A model generated the notes under the pieces. The model was not told where the DNA came from, did no database searches, and saw nothing but the letters and a program-made list of their open reading frames with translations. Source: Pseudisothecium myosuroides (Eukaryota; Streptophyta; Bryopsida; Hypnales; Lembophyllaceae). From it: DNA of 64,000 nt. The stretch is from the NCBI GenBank assembly GCA_951799445.1, contig OX637295.1:25420001-25484000 (forward strand), written 5' to 3'. The translations under genes were made by a program, and so were the position numbers. Each line of letters opens with the position of its first letter. Within the stretch, counting starts at the first letter, position 1. Positions 10,216 to 22,363 of the stretch are shown here, piece after piece.

Positions 10216-12190
10216 GGTATCCGTTTTCTGGGGATGCATTTTGAGTATCGAAGGCAACGAAGTATGGCTTATATGAATCTCCTGAGGTCCTCTTTATTGT
10301 AATCGTTACGGGTTCTTCAGGTATAGTTCTTGGTTGCAGCACTTGATGAACACTTCGTGGCTTTTTTCCTGCAGAAGGAGATCACAAACGCGGTATCTAT
10401 GTCCTGTTTTGCACAGCATTCAAAAGACGAGGTTTTCGTCCACATCTGGTGCGCTGGTATGTAATAGGGTAGTCAGGTCATATCATTGTAGACTTGTCTC
10501 ATTTTTACTTACTCTTATGATAATCTCCATTGAATTGGCATGTTGTAGGCAGAGGACTTCACATGTACATACACAGATTGTGCTGTGATATTGATTTTGG
10601 CTCGTCTGCTTAGAAATTGCTTTGTAGTTTACTAGTCTTTTATTGTGCAACCTTCTGGGTTGTACTTGGAAGACCTAAAAATGCTCATGAAGTTGACTTG
10701 GCATTCCTCCATGGATCCACTTTTCAAAATTTCAAGAGAGTAGTTTGCCCGTGGCGTAGGGGTCAGTAGTGTTTCTTGAGCTTCTGTCAGCTACTTCCAT
10801 ATCATAGAATGTGTGGTTATAGCGAGAAGAGGTCTCAGGAAGCAAGCAACGACGCTTGAGCTTCTGGGTTCTGCTTGATGCGTAATGCAATGGATTTACA
10901 GTCCCATGTTACCTAATTTAAGGTATAGGATTCTATTTGTGTCTCTTTTAAGCATTTTCATGTATGTAGAGTTGTGATTCTGTAGGAGGTCAGTATAGAC
11001 TTGCGGAGAGACCTTTGTGTACAAGAGCCAAACTATTGATATCAATTTTTTTTATCATTGTATATGAGCTTCTTATGCAATTTAAAATGAAGTCATGTAC
11101 AGAATACAAATTATTTATTAGTCCAAATATATGGAAAGATGAGTTGCTGTCGGGTCAACAAAAGTTGGGTTAGCAAAAGAGATTAGGCACTTGATCTCTA
11201 AAGGACCAACAACGTTTTTTTGAAAATGTAGCAGTTTCAGGCAGCTCACTAAGAATGGAAATATTCACTATATTTTTTGAATTTTTTTTGGATGTGGGGA
11301 TGAGTACCTTGTCATGCTACCAATTTTTATTACAATTGAATGTGCCCATGAGAAATTATGGGAGAAAATATCATTTTTCATGGACAAGAATCAACATGGG
11401 CAAGGTTATTTACACTAAAATGAAAATTGCATTGCAATGCTTGGAGGAGCTTGGGTAGGGCCTTGGACAACCTCTTGCCCTAAAATTCAGACCCAAGTAC
11501 TTCTTGACATTTTTCTGGACTCATAAATTCATCAGTGTACAAGGAAATGGTAGCTATGTGTCTTCCTTTGGCCTCACAGGGCGGTTACCCCTAATCGCCA
11601 CATTTGAACTTACGAAATTCAAACGCACAAAGAATCCATTGAGTCAAATACCGTATTATTCTCTAGACTGAGTGGGAGCTCACCTAATGCAATTGTTTAT
11701 ATTTCCATAATTGGGCAAGAGGGGTAAGGAGAGTGAGGAGCACCGCACGGGGCCAGCGGTAATCCAGGCCTCTTAAAATGCTTGCACTAAATGAAAACGA
11801 CATTGCTTCAACGGTTCAGTTGATAGGGAGTAGTTTATTGGACTCCCGAAGGCAACCAAAGCTCTGCAGCTAGTCATTACTGAGGCCATTCGAACTCCGC
11901 CTGCCACCGGCAGCAAGAAAACTGCGTTCAACTTTTAAAACAATCGGCATTTTCTGCAGAAGTGGTCGCATTCGTAAACAAGTGCCAAGTCCTCACACTC
12001 CTACCAATCTAAATGCACTAGTCCACAAACCTATAAAGTGTGACCCTTTTCATGTGAAGATGGCTAATTTCATATAGAAAAAGACGGAATTTTTTTGAAG
12101 TACAGGCTAAACCACATCCCATTTTTCAATAGGCAAGGTAGAATTGGACAACTACCGACCTTCTCGACGCAGATTAGGTCTGGCAGATGA
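10216..12190. other. Intergenic, mostly unassigned; weak tRNA-like stretch
   Basis: Possible distal 3' UTR of the preceding gene followed by AT-rich DNA. Around 11805-11920 a phrase resembling a tRNA A box (CGGTTCAGTTGATAGGGA) is followed at about 100 nt by a B-box-like ATTCGAACTCC. It may be a decayed tRNA-derived SINE, but no cloverleaf could be built. Confidence 0.3.
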
Positions 12191-12421
12191 GCATTGAAAA
12201 TCCTTGAATATCTCAAGAAAGGTCGGCATTGGTAAAAACTCTGCCGCCTAAATGGACCAGCATCACTAAAGTGTACATAATCATAAATTTGAGACTAACT
12301 TCACCTTGTACTCTGTAAACAATGACGCCAATAATGGCTGATCATATTTCTCGTCCTCTATTTGTATGAAGAGACACTGAAGGGCAAACAATACCAGCAC
12401 CCACATTATCAACGCCTATGA

Positions 12422-13534
12422 TCAATCGTCGTCTTCAGCAACGTCTTCGTCTTCAGGAACACCTCTCAGGTACATCACATTGTTACATCTGCAAATACAA
12501 GAGAAAAATTGACTGTAAACGTCCAAATCTGGAAGGTCCAGAAATATTGACGAGAGCATCAATTAAAAACATCCTTTCAGTAAAACTAAAGACAATACCT
12601 GATGAGAACCTCTCCCAAGTTTCCAGTAAATGCTCCATCTACATACTCCTCCGTGCTGGCTAGCTGTAAAACACGATGATACAACCGAAGGTGAGACCTT
12701 ACACGTTCATAATCACTTTCAACTTCAAATGCGAGACGGGAAGGATTTTGAAACTAAGTATTTACCTGAAGGTTCATGTACGAGTCAACCGACACCAAAT
12801 AACCTGTATCCACAAAACCATCCAAGTATCGCGATCTTGTCAGATATTCTATTAGAACGCCAAAACCCGCGGATATTGTACTCATAACCAACGAAAATAT
12901 TGCTAATTACTACTTATTGTATGCTATGAGTACACACCCGCAGTTATGGTTATTGTTTAATTCTCCTGTACAACTTGGTCAATATTGGTTTCACTTGTCG
13001 GTATTTTTTTAATAACAGCAACAAGAGATTGCGCAATATTTTTTTCACTTTCACTTCAAAAAGACACATCGTCGATTACCCGGCATGAACGGTGCTCGAA
13101 CAGAAACCCTAATTTATGCGCTTTAGGGTTTTAGCAAGGGTTTACGAGGATCAGGCGGAAAAAAATACTTCACGGCATTACTACATCTCCAACTGTTCAA
13201 CACATGGGAGTCTTAAAAAATGATTAGAAGCTACACACCTTTGTACTCCATGCCCCATTTGAGTTTCACGATGACCGGCTTCCCTGTCAAGTCATTCAGA
13301 AAGGGCTTCGGATTCACCGGTACAGTCTGCGCAAAAATCCAAAAAAGACACACAAGAGGTAAAACATAATCCCAATCAGCTACAAAATCGTATAAAATCG
13401 CAAACCTCAACACCGAGGGTTGAAAGAAACTCCAAACAGAAGCACACTGCAGCGTCGTAACTATACCAACTTTTGAATTGAAGTGCAAGGAAAGCAGCAA
13501 GCGAAGAAGGCGAGGTTCAAATACTTACCGCCAT
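12422..13534 (-). CDS. SmF: Small nuclear ribonucleoprotein F (SmF), copy B
   Basis: This copy has the same role as copy A. Exons 13534-13529 (Met-Ala), 13326-13239, 12803-12766, 12663-12599 and 12488-12422 have the same lengths (6, 88, 38, 65, 67 nt) and phases as copy A. They encode the same 87-residue protein, while introns and several third codon positions differ. The duplicated block extends beyond the gene, about 12200-13680 against 2870-4310, in the same orientation and about 9.4 kb apart. The CASTOR/POLLUX-like gene sits between them. Intact splice signals and an unchanged protein despite intron divergence suggest both copies are under selection. Whether both are expressed is unknown. 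Confidence 0.92.
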
Positions 13535-13739
13535 CGGAAGAGCAAAGTCACGAAGGTGGCGATTCGACTGGTGAAGCGAGAATTCGGAGACGAGGTGCAG
13601 CAAACAAGCTGCAGAGAAGAAGACTGTCGGAGCAACCTTGGGGCTCAAGAGACTCCGGCAATTTGGATGAATTCTGTCACGGGATGAGATATTGCGTGCT
13701 GCTTGGATGAGAATTGCCCCCAAGGCTCGATTACCGAGT

Positions 13740-14554
13740 TCTGTTTTCTCAAAAAATGGATCAGTGTCCAAAAATTTGAATAACTTAAATTTATTCAAAA
13801 TTGACTTCACATGAACCTACCGATAATTTTTATTTTTCATTCAATAGACATTTGTTTTTCTAGGGATTAAATTGAAGGAATCAATAGCAAGAATTGTCCT
13901 TATGAAATTCCCATCTTCTTAGCACCATTTTATGAACCCATTCATTATCCAAAATGGTTTCCAACTTGTCGAGACTTTTTACTATCGGTACTCACCATCT
14001 TGGGTATCCTACTTGAATGTTTATTTTTCATCCAAAAAATAAACATTCCATAGAGGTTGACATTGTATAGGGGACAATTTTAGATGTAGTTACCTTTTGT
14101 TCATTGGTGACTATGAGAATTTGATTTGATTTCTAACTATGAGATTAACAAGTTTTAACTATTTCATTGCAAAGTTACTAGGATGCCACAAATATTTTTT
14201 CATAAAGTGATTTTAGAAATGTAGATAGAAAATTGTTATTATATCAACCAACAACAATATCTTATTGTTATTATTTTGTCTTACTATGTTTCTTGATTGT
14301 ACATATTTTGATAAATTTGTTATTGGAATTTAAATTTAGAGAGATAGTTTTATCCAAATAACTGGTTAGCTTTATTTTTTTTAAATCATGTGACAATACA
14401 TAAATATTTTGTAAAAATATCATGTTCCTTTAAGTATGCATTTGTATATCTTGTAATAAAAATATGAGGGGAAAAAAAAATCCTACCCTATGTCAATCAT
14501 CTACATTCAAAAATCTATATGAGGCCTTTGTGATTACAACTTATTATAGTGCAA
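13740..14554. other. AT-rich intergenic DNA
   Basis: Very low GC, with no gene, tandem array or terminal repeat recognised. Confidence 0.4.
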
Positions 14555-14745
14555 TACAGTAGAACCTCTATAAAGTGACCTCTTTAAATTTATAAACATC
14601 TTTAAGGTAATATTGTCAGCCAGTCCTAGCCTCAAGCACATGTAAACGTCATGAATGTCAATGACCCTCTCTAATGCAATAAACCTCTCTAATGTAATAT
14701 GTCAGACTATATCCCAACCCAATTACTATTAGAGATTCTATTGTA
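14555..14745. mobile_element. Small MITE with TACAGTAGAACCTCT tips
   Basis: The left tip is TACAGTAGAACCTCTATAAAG and the right tip, reverse-complemented, is TACAATAGAATCTCTAAT. The ends fall at TA dinucleotides and the interior contains CCTCTCTAATG repeats. A second member is at 20062-20240. TA ends fit a Tc1/mariner-type target; family assignment is inference. Confidence 0.65.
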
Positions 14746-16299
14746 TCAAAATTAATTTTATGAAGGGATCAATATGTTGTGTACTAGGCCTATTAGGTTT
14801 CTGACTTTCTACAAAACATAGATTTCAATATCTACTATACATTGTAGATCTATGCGGTTTTAGCTCAAAAATATCTTTTTCATCATTGTAAAGTTAGTGT
14901 AAAATAAGTAAAAAATTTCTAAGAAAAATACCTTCAAAAAACAAAAGGAATACTCTATTTATTAGTCCATTGATGTAAGGTGACCCATTAAGGTAGAAAC
15001 ACCCAAAAGCGTTCCTGTACCTAATCTTTGTTCCTAGATGGACATTAAACCGTCCCTAGATTTCCATTGAATGGTCTTTGACATGTGTCATAAAGTTTTC
15101 TCCTCCCTTCACTGTGATTGGATAAGTGCTGAATTTGTCAGAATTCAGATTTGGGTCCACCTACAGAACGGTTCCAGTGGTCTAGGGGACTGCAACTTTG
15201 AAAATTCATAGAAAATACCTACCAAGTCTGAAAAATCTAATTTTTTTTTGAAAATTCATGATTTTCTCTTGCTAACACCACAAAAATATTAATTTTTTGA
15301 AATGGTGCCTGCAAGTATGCTGAATTCCTTATTTTGACGGTTTTGGGTGCTTCCACCTTATAGGAAGACATTGCGACCACTCCAGTAACACAAGATTTTG
15401 GTCTTCGCCAATTTTGGTAGCACACTTGCTTGACTCCCACTCCATAAATTTGGAACAACCGCGCGATATGCTTCGCGGTTTCCACGATTCCACGTTCTGG
15501 ACATGGAAAACTGCGTGCGATATCACGCTTCGCCAGCCTTTCAACTTCCACCCAAACACCGACTTGGGGACGCTTCAGATACTGGTTCACAATTTATGGG
15601 GAAGCTCTTAAGCTTTCCTTTGGAGCTCTGTTGAATGGGATTTCGGGATTTCGAGGTTGTGCTTCTACTTCAATGATTTGGCAATGATTTGAATGCAGCT
15701 CCAGTGATGTAATTTTTGTGGAATTAGCGACGCAATTTGAAGAGAGATTACGCAGACCACGTTTGTGCGTTTTATGGAATCTAGAATGACGGTGGAGAGT
15801 CTCTAAGACTTCCATTTCTACATTGAGCTCATAGATCGGATTATGGGGATTATGGCTGTCTCTGTGGATCATTGCTGGTTTGTGACAGTCTGAATTCGAC
15901 ATTGCGTTTGGAACTGAATGTTGCACTCTTGCTTTTTTTAAATTAGGGTTTCAATTTGGTCTAAACTCTGTTGTAGGGTTTGTTGTTTTATTTTTTGGAT
16001 GTTGAAATATTGCAATCGTCTTAATGAAGTCGGATACATATCTTCCAGCTGCGACGACAGATAATTTGTGTTAATGCGCTCTGCAAAATGAATTGCTTGT
16101 TGGTTCTCTGTGTATTTTGATGTTATATTTGCCACACTCCTTTGCTTACTTACTATGATTTGAATACTTTGAGTTAGAACGTGCATTGTTCTTCATTGGA
16201 CGACCTTTATACCTGTCGTTCTGGTTTAATTTACAGGTATCCCAGTGGATTTGAAGCATCTCTAGAGGACGGATTTTGGCATCATCTCCTGGAGCAGCC
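14746..16299. other. Intergenic and 5' region of the OEP7-like gene
   Basis: The first ~450 bp are AT-rich and featureless. From about 15300 the base composition becomes more even, as in a transcribed leader. A pyrimidine-rich tract ending TTTACAG lies about 65 nt upstream of the OEP7-like start and looks like a 3' splice site, suggesting a 5' UTR intron. No additional protein was recognised. Confidence 0.4.
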
Positions 16300-16578
16300 A
16301 TGGGGAAAAAGAATGAGCAGCGCGAGCGGAGTCTGTTAACCAATGTGTTGATCACGGTGGCTGCGCTTGTAGCAGGCTGGGCCACCATCGAATTGGCCTT
16401 CAAGCCTTACTTGGCAGCAGGAAGGGCGGCCATCAACCGGGAACTGGACCCTGATTACGACCCCGATGACGAACTGGACGAGAGTTCCCCGCCTCGTCCT
16501 AAAACCCTCGATGATGAAGCTCAAGACGCATTGGAGGATTTGAAGAAGAACCAGTCCAGCAGTTCCAAGCTTCCGTGA
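16300..16578 (+). CDS. OEP7: OEP7-like plastid outer envelope signal-anchored protein
   Basis: Predicted 92-residue protein. OEP7 proteins are small signal-anchored proteins inserted into the plastid outer envelope by one N-terminal membrane segment. Here the order is MGKKNEQRERS, a hydrophobic stretch (about residues 14-30, LITVAALVAGWATIELAF), then FKPYLAAGRAAINREL and an acidic tail with DPDYDPDDELDE. The GW-x-IE-AFKP-L core followed by a DPxxDPDD-like acidic stretch resembles the family. The C-terminus is about 25 residues longer than the usual ~64-aa OEP7. The ATG at 16300 has strong context (gcagccATGG); an upstream in-frame TTG at 16276 is not a credible plant start. Single coding exon. 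Confidence 0.72.
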   Translation: MGKKNEQRERSLLTNVLITVAALVAGWATIELAFKPYLAAGRAAINRELDPDYDPDDELDESSPPRPKTLDDEAQDALEDLKKNQSSSSKLP

Positions 16579-17449
16579 ATGCTCTTCCCAAATCCGAACT
16601 TCGTGGTTTTCGCTGGGCCAGGGTGTTTGGTAAGCATGTTCTGGAGGTCTGAGTGTTTTGCTACATGCTTGAACTTAGAATGTTGCTTCACTTTCTATAC
16701 CTTATCATACTTTCTTTTGGTGCTGTAGGTCATCTTTGAATGCTTGGACTGGAGAATTGAGTGTGTAGTTTCCTTATCGTGAACATGTCCTAACAAATTT
16801 GTGCTCATTTGCAGGTGATTCCCAAATCATTCTGTGCTTAATTCTATTACAAAGTACTTATGCAGATTGGGTAACTCATTGGTCAGTGTGTGAATCACTG
16901 GACCTCGAATTGTTATCGGTGAATCATAGGTGTTAGGTTCATGCGAATTGGCGTGGATTTCGTGTGTAGATTGATTGTGTGCAATAAATGGAAAGGATTG
17001 TAAATGTATTGTACTTCTGTGGTTGATGAATAAGTGCCATTGCCAAGAGCCTCTTGGGAAGTGCAAAGTATAGGCTTAATGTAATTTTGACCCTATTTTG
17101 TGGCAGTGAAAACCTCAATTCCCTACGGCGAAGACATTTAGAGTTATGATTTTTTTTTTAACTCTCTTTGAAGGCATGTAAATGTGATCTAAAAACATAT
17201 GGCATTTGATTCATGCAGAACATGGAGTTACTAAATATCTTTGAATCCATTGGCATATACATCCAATTGCATCTTTGAACTTAGTTTTTGACATTTTCTT
17301 CCAATTGTATCTTTGAACTTTGTTTTCACGGTACAATTCTAAATAGTCTTTGGGATAAGTTTTCATGCAACACAAAACTTAGCATGTAAGTCTAATACTG
17401 TATTAACCCCACATAACATCCTTGCTACCTTGTTGAATGAAGCTATGTA
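16579..17449. other. 3' region of the OEP7-like gene and intergenic DNA
   Basis: Likely 3' UTR followed by AT-rich DNA. The last ~50 bp (CCCCACATAACATCCTTGC..GAATGAAGC) recur immediately after the MITE at 18671-18710. Confidence 0.4.
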
Positions 17450-18670
17450 TTAACACCTAAAGTTCCATGACTACATTCCATGACTACATTTTCAACAAAA
17501 AAGCTCCAAAATTGCCATTTTTAGTACAAGTACCAAATTTTTGACAAAAAACTTTTTTTCGACACATGTAACCGTAGGATCTTGTAGTATGTTGACTTGA
17601 AAACACATGATAAAAATTTCAGAAATTTCCACAAGATATAAATATTCAAATTCATTAAAATCATTTTTTTGGCCCTACGAAAAATAGGGCAGCTGTACTT
17701 CACAAGTTCACTTTTCTATAAAAAAATGTCTAAAATGGTGGTGCTTCATTAGATGTTTTTTGGGGGGCATTGGAGGGCCATTTGAGCCGTATTCCCTCGG
17801 CTGCACTTCACAAGTTCACTTTTCTATAAAAAATTGTCTAAAATGGTGGTGATTCATTAGATGTTTTTTGGGGCATTGGAGGGCCATTTGAGCCGTGTTC
17901 CCTCGGCTGTAATGAATAGTGCCGCAGTCAAATATTAAAAAAAATCTAATATTTTAAATATTATTATTTGATGTGGCAGTCGTTGTGCCACATCAGAATG
18001 CTATTGCAACAAAGTTTCCATAGTCCGGGAACTTCGAGGAACTCACAACTTAGTAGGTGAATCTCATCTAATGCTTTGAATTCTTTTTTCTAAACAAGTT
18101 ATCTACATGTTTAAAAGATTTCAAATCATTTGGAATTGTACAGTATATATAAAAAAAATAATAAGTAGGAAAAAATAGAAAATGATTCGAAATACAAAAA
18201 ATGTTAAGAGTTTAATTATCAAATAAAATCACAAGATGTGATTTAATTGTTTTCAAAAAATATTGAAAATTGAGTGAAATAAACAACTTCAAAGTTTATT
18301 TTAGAGTAGAAAATCTATAACTACCCACAAACTAAAATTCCTCATAACTTTTGACTCATCAATCTAAATGGAATGATTTAAAACTTTCCACGTGTACATA
18401 AATCTAGAAAACCAATTTCAAATTTTTGCTTTTCAAAAAAATGATTTTTTTTTATATGCTCGGACTGCCAAGTTACAAAAAAAGTAATATATTAGGCCAT
18501 AAATTTTTACTCCTATTTTCAAATGTCATGAAATTTAGTACGTATGAAAGATATTCCTCGTTCCTTTTTCTATTAAAAATTCAGTCTAAAACATGAAAAA
18601 CTCCAGTTACATGTACTTGCCCAAAATTAAAATATTGCTAAAAATAGCAGGTTGGACCTTTAGGGATTAA
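17450..18670. mobile_element. Diverged piggyBac-type MITE with internal insertion
   Basis: The left end is TTAACACCTAAAGTTCC and the right end GGACCTTTAGGGATTAA, both bounded by TTAA. The interior is related to 49685-51480. It contains a 108-bp direct duplication (17693-17800 and 17801-17909). A nested element with CATTAGATG..CATCTAATG ends lies at 17747-18073, including a TGATGTGGCA..GCCACATCA palindrome like that in the 401-640 insertion. Confidence 0.65.
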
Positions 18671-19124
18671 TCCCACATTACATCCTTGCTACTTTGTTGA
18701 ATGAAGTCATATACATTTCAGTCCTAAGATCTAGAATACTAGTGTATGAGTACCCTTGTTGAATAAAGCTATGCACATTTTAATTATAAGACCTTGGATA
18801 CTAGTATATGAGAGTAAACTTTCATGTTGTATAAGAATATGAGAACATTTTTCTACTTCCATTTTGTACGAAGTATCAATTTTCCACTTCTATGAAAACA
18901 ATTTTTCATTCCCATGTTGTATCAAAATCTGAAAACAATTTCCACAATCAAGTTGCTTTTAACTTGCTTTTATTGAGGTTGATAATGTTGATAATTCTTC
19001 TGAGTAGAGAGAAACTAAATTGTAGGAATGTCTTCGCCTTGTCAAATCAAAAGCAACTGAAAAATTAAATCAAATATTAAAATTAATTTTTCAACAATAT
19101 AATAATTATCATAGGTTTATTAGA
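18671..19124. other. Intergenic, repeat-flank duplication
   Basis: It begins with a near-copy of the sequence just left of the MITE at 17450, and the phrase CTTGTTGAATAAAGCTATGCAC recurs again near 18755. The rest is AT-rich without recognised features. Confidence 0.4.
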
Positions 19125-19914
19125 CCTTGAAAATCCGTCGCCTAGTGTAGATTGACATTTTAGTCCAATTTTGGATCAATGAAACTCAAAAGACCATGAA
19201 GAAAAACACTACTATAATTCCAATTTGATTTTGTGGAGGTCTTCTCACTTTAAAAAGTAAAAGCGCGTGGCTTATGATAAAAAAAAATTGTATTGAAAAA
19301 CAATATGATGAAAAAAACCTTATGAAAAATGGACTTTAGAGCAAGTGAGCGTACTACTTGAAGGTGAGTGAATTCATGGTACGAAGTGAACAGTGATAGT
19401 TTATGAAAATTTAGATATTTAGATGCCGAATGCATAGGTGGAGCTGTCAAGTATTGTGAAATATGTAATCTGCAAAATTTCTTTAGTTTTATTCAAGTTT
19501 TTTTTTCGTTCCTCAGAAAAATATTAGAAATTCTACAGATTATACATTTCATTACACTTGACAGCCCCTACCTACGCATTTGGCATCTTTCACATTTTGG
19601 AACTTGTCCTTAAGACTAATATGATTTTGTTGTAAAAAATATCTAAATTTTTACTTCGTACCATGAATTTACTCACCTTCAAGTAGTGCATTTACTTGCT
19701 CTAAAGTCCATTTTTCATAAGATTTTTTTCCATCATATTTTTTTTCAATACAATTTTTTTTATCATAAGCCATGCACTTTTACTTTTTAAAGTGAGAAGA
19801 CCTCCGCAAAACCAAATTGGAATTATAGCAGTGTTTTTTTTCATGGTCCTCTGAGTTTCTTTGATCCAAAATTGGACTAAATGTCGATCCACACTAGGTG
19901 ACGGATCTTCAAAG
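19125..19914. repeat. Large imperfect inverted repeat (foldback, arms about 360-390 bp)
   Basis: The left arm, about 19125-19486, is the reverse complement of about 19522-19914, with a loop near 35 nt. Matching blocks include CCTAGTGTAGATTGACATTT, GGAGGTCTTCTCACTTTAAA, AATGGACTTTAGAGCAAGT and TTCATGGTACGAAGT. The right arm carries about 55 extra bp. Substitutions are scattered, so the arms are not recent. Possible identities are a foldback transposon, two inverted copies of one repeat, or a small-RNA-producing hairpin. Confidence 0.75.
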
Positions 19915-20061
19915 TTTAATGAATCTATCTCCACCTCAAGGCCTCTTGCTTGCATCTTCGATTTTTCCAATAAAACAATCCACACAAATGAGTTAGCACC
20001 CCCATCTACTGTTATTGTTACCTATCATGCAATCTCAAATCCACCAAAATAAATGTACCAG

Positions 20062-20240
20062 TACAATAGAACCTCTCTTAGTGCATACTGTCTTAGTGCA
20101 TATATGCACTAAGAGAGGTCATGATATTTGTGAACAGTGGTTGGAGGCCCCATAGTGAGTGGCCACGTTAGCCAAAGTTCTGATAGAACCTCTCTTAGTG
20201 CATAGTCCCGACTCTATGCACTAAGACAAGTTCTATTGTA
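20062..20240. mobile_element. Small MITE with TACAATAGAACCTCT tips
   Basis: The left tip TACAATAGAACCTCTCTTAG pairs with the right end (reverse complement TACAATAGAACTTGTCTTAG). Further copies of TTAGTGCATA and its complement inside make the element nearly all palindrome. Same family as 14555-14745; TA ends. Confidence 0.7.
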
Positions 20241-20479
20241 TCTATTTTAATTGGAGTTTAAGCTCCAGTTGTTGAAAATTCTCTGTTGTGATAATGTCTC
20301 CCTTCGCAGCTAGTTCCTCCATTGACTTTGGACCGAGTTGCTTAAACTCGTACACTCGCCTGGAAGGCCCCAATACATACAACAATTCAAGGAACCAACT
20401 GTTGAAAATCTCAAACTCCCTTCCCACTTTTGAACTAAAGGCTCGATTCAAAATGAATTACCTTTAAAAATTTGAAGAA

Positions 20480-21849
20480 CTTTCAAGGGAAGAACTTAAA
20501 TTGTTGTGCAAGTCTTTTACTTCTGATCAGAGAAGCTCATTCTTACTGTAAATCACAATGTTTCCATCCAGCACTTTCAAAAGATGCTATCGTAACTTCT
20601 TCAACTTCTCTCTCCAACTTCGAGAGATTCCTGCAAGCTGCACACATCCGAGTCACACATCCATAAATTCTCATGATTGCGGGCATGCACAATTCAAAAG
20701 CATACGACCATTGTCAGCAGTACAAGAGGACCAGATATGACCGTGCCTGCGGATTTGTTCCCGTAGACAAATGTTCTCGAAAGCGAACCTAGTCAACTCA
20801 GGATTGGGATCCGCTTTCTCTCGCATCACTTCAAAATTCCTCCATCAACAATTTCTTCTGGTCGATAAGATCCGAATCTCCAGAGACCAATTCCTTCTAC
20901 CGCATCTCTGCCTCCCGCTGATCCACGTGCATAGTCGAACAGCTTAGGAGCCTAAGTTGTTCCCTCTCGGCTGAAAGGAGCTTCATGGCAGCATCAACTG
21001 CTTGTTCACGCCTCAACACCCCAGCCATGACGGCCTCCATTTCTCGCCGCTAGAAATCACGGCAATGGCTCAGCTTACTCAGACTCGTGCCTGAATGACT
21101 CACAAGGTCGCCGGTAGCTTCACTGACAAACTCGGAAGTCTCAGATATTGAAATCCCCCTACCTCTTTGTTGATAATTTTGGGGCTGCCAAAAACCTTGT
21201 GCACATCTCCCGAGGAGTCAAACGACCCGTGGATTGGGTTGAAACCATCTTGCGACAGTGCAATTTTGAAATGTCCTGGCGGAGGCGGCGGCCCAATTCG
21301 GCCTGTGTCACAAGGAATCACATTTCAGAAAACAGCCCTCAACGAACCTCACGACGTGCAACACTCGATTACCACAGCCTTGTTAATCGTGACCTGTTTT
21401 ACGAAAAAAAATGTACAGCTCCTTTATCTGCTCAATCTGGGCGCGACCAACTTTCACGTCCCCAACCACAGCCTTGTTAATCGTGACCTGTTCACGTCGC
21501 AAGTGTAAGTCAAATCGCGAATCCTTCATGTTCTCTCACAGGACGCTTCAATAGTGCAACTGTGCTAGTTAGAAGAGGGAAGGAAGCGCTCCTTATTGCG
21601 GATGAGTTCAATTCACTCGGCAAAGTTCAGAGTACTCAAGGTTTCAATAGAATTGCTGCCACATACGAGGATCAGAGGAAAAATCAGGGCTAGCCTAAGA
21701 ACGTCCACGCATACAATGTTGCAGGTAAACTCAGAACTAGGGATGGGTAGGACAAACCTGCTAGAAGGGCTAACAGTTGCTATCAGTATAGTCCTCGACT
21801 TTCTTCCCAGTGAATCTTGCACAGGATCATAGGTACTCAACTTCCTCAT
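20480..21849 (-). pseudogene. Kinesin-12 (phragmoplast kinesin) fragment, truncated and broken
   Basis: Kinesin-12 proteins act at the phragmoplast and division plane in plant cytokinesis. On the minus strand the end of a motor domain reads QDSLGRKSRTILIATVSPSS (about 21835-21776), then a likely short intron, then SIETLSTLNFAE (about 21648-21613). Downstream come SSGDVHKVFGSPKI (about 21205), a coiled-coil-like RREMEAVMAGVLRREQAVDA (about 21055-20990) and NPELTRFAFENICLREQIRR (about 20795-20735), all typical of the family in order. The first part of the motor is absent, and stops interrupt the coiled-coil region, for example TAG after REAEMR near 20900. A decayed partial copy is most likely. 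Confidence 0.6.
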
Positions 21850-22360
21850 CCACTTGAACAGGCCAATTCTTTCACTTCACGACGCAATGGCCCAGGGCCC
21901 TCGCATTTAATTCTGGGAAATTGAGTCATGAATGCCGTACAATGGACCCAACCCTATGTTGTGACGCGACACGGGACCCCTCAGTCCCATATCGACTACA
22001 CAAAAACTGGTCCACAACATCTTTCCGGTTGAGCCCCACAAAAATTCCTATAAGAACTTAAGGTCTGGAGACCACGAAAAACATGTATTTAAGTAGTTGA
22101 GTTGATGATTGAGAGAAATCTCGTACGCTGGGTTCAGAATCGGGAACAAAAAGCCAAGTCGCAATTCACACTCCAGAAGCTAACATTGGCATATACAGAA
22201 ACCTGTCACTCTATACCCAACTGTCGTGGAGGCCAACTTCGTAAATTGAACGATCAGTCATAAAAGGAGCCTACTCACTTCTTGATTCTTCGCGTTGGAC
22301 ATAAGCAAGCTCTATAATGAATAGAATCACTTTCCTATTCGAATGTATCCACATAAAAGT
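21850..22360. other. Intergenic between kinesin-12 and NUF2 remnants
   Basis: No gene recognised. It may hold the decayed 3' end of the NUF2 remnant. Confidence 0.35.
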
Positions 22361-22363
22361 ACC

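Noticed and set aside
16276..16299. Upstream start for the OEP7-like protein
   Set aside because: The codon is TTG; the ATG at 16300 has strong context and matches the family's MGK start.
19701..19985. 94-codon minus-strand frame inside the foldback repeat
   Set aside because: The mirrored arm does not keep the frame open, and the composition is Lys/Ile/Asn-rich as expected from AT-rich DNA.
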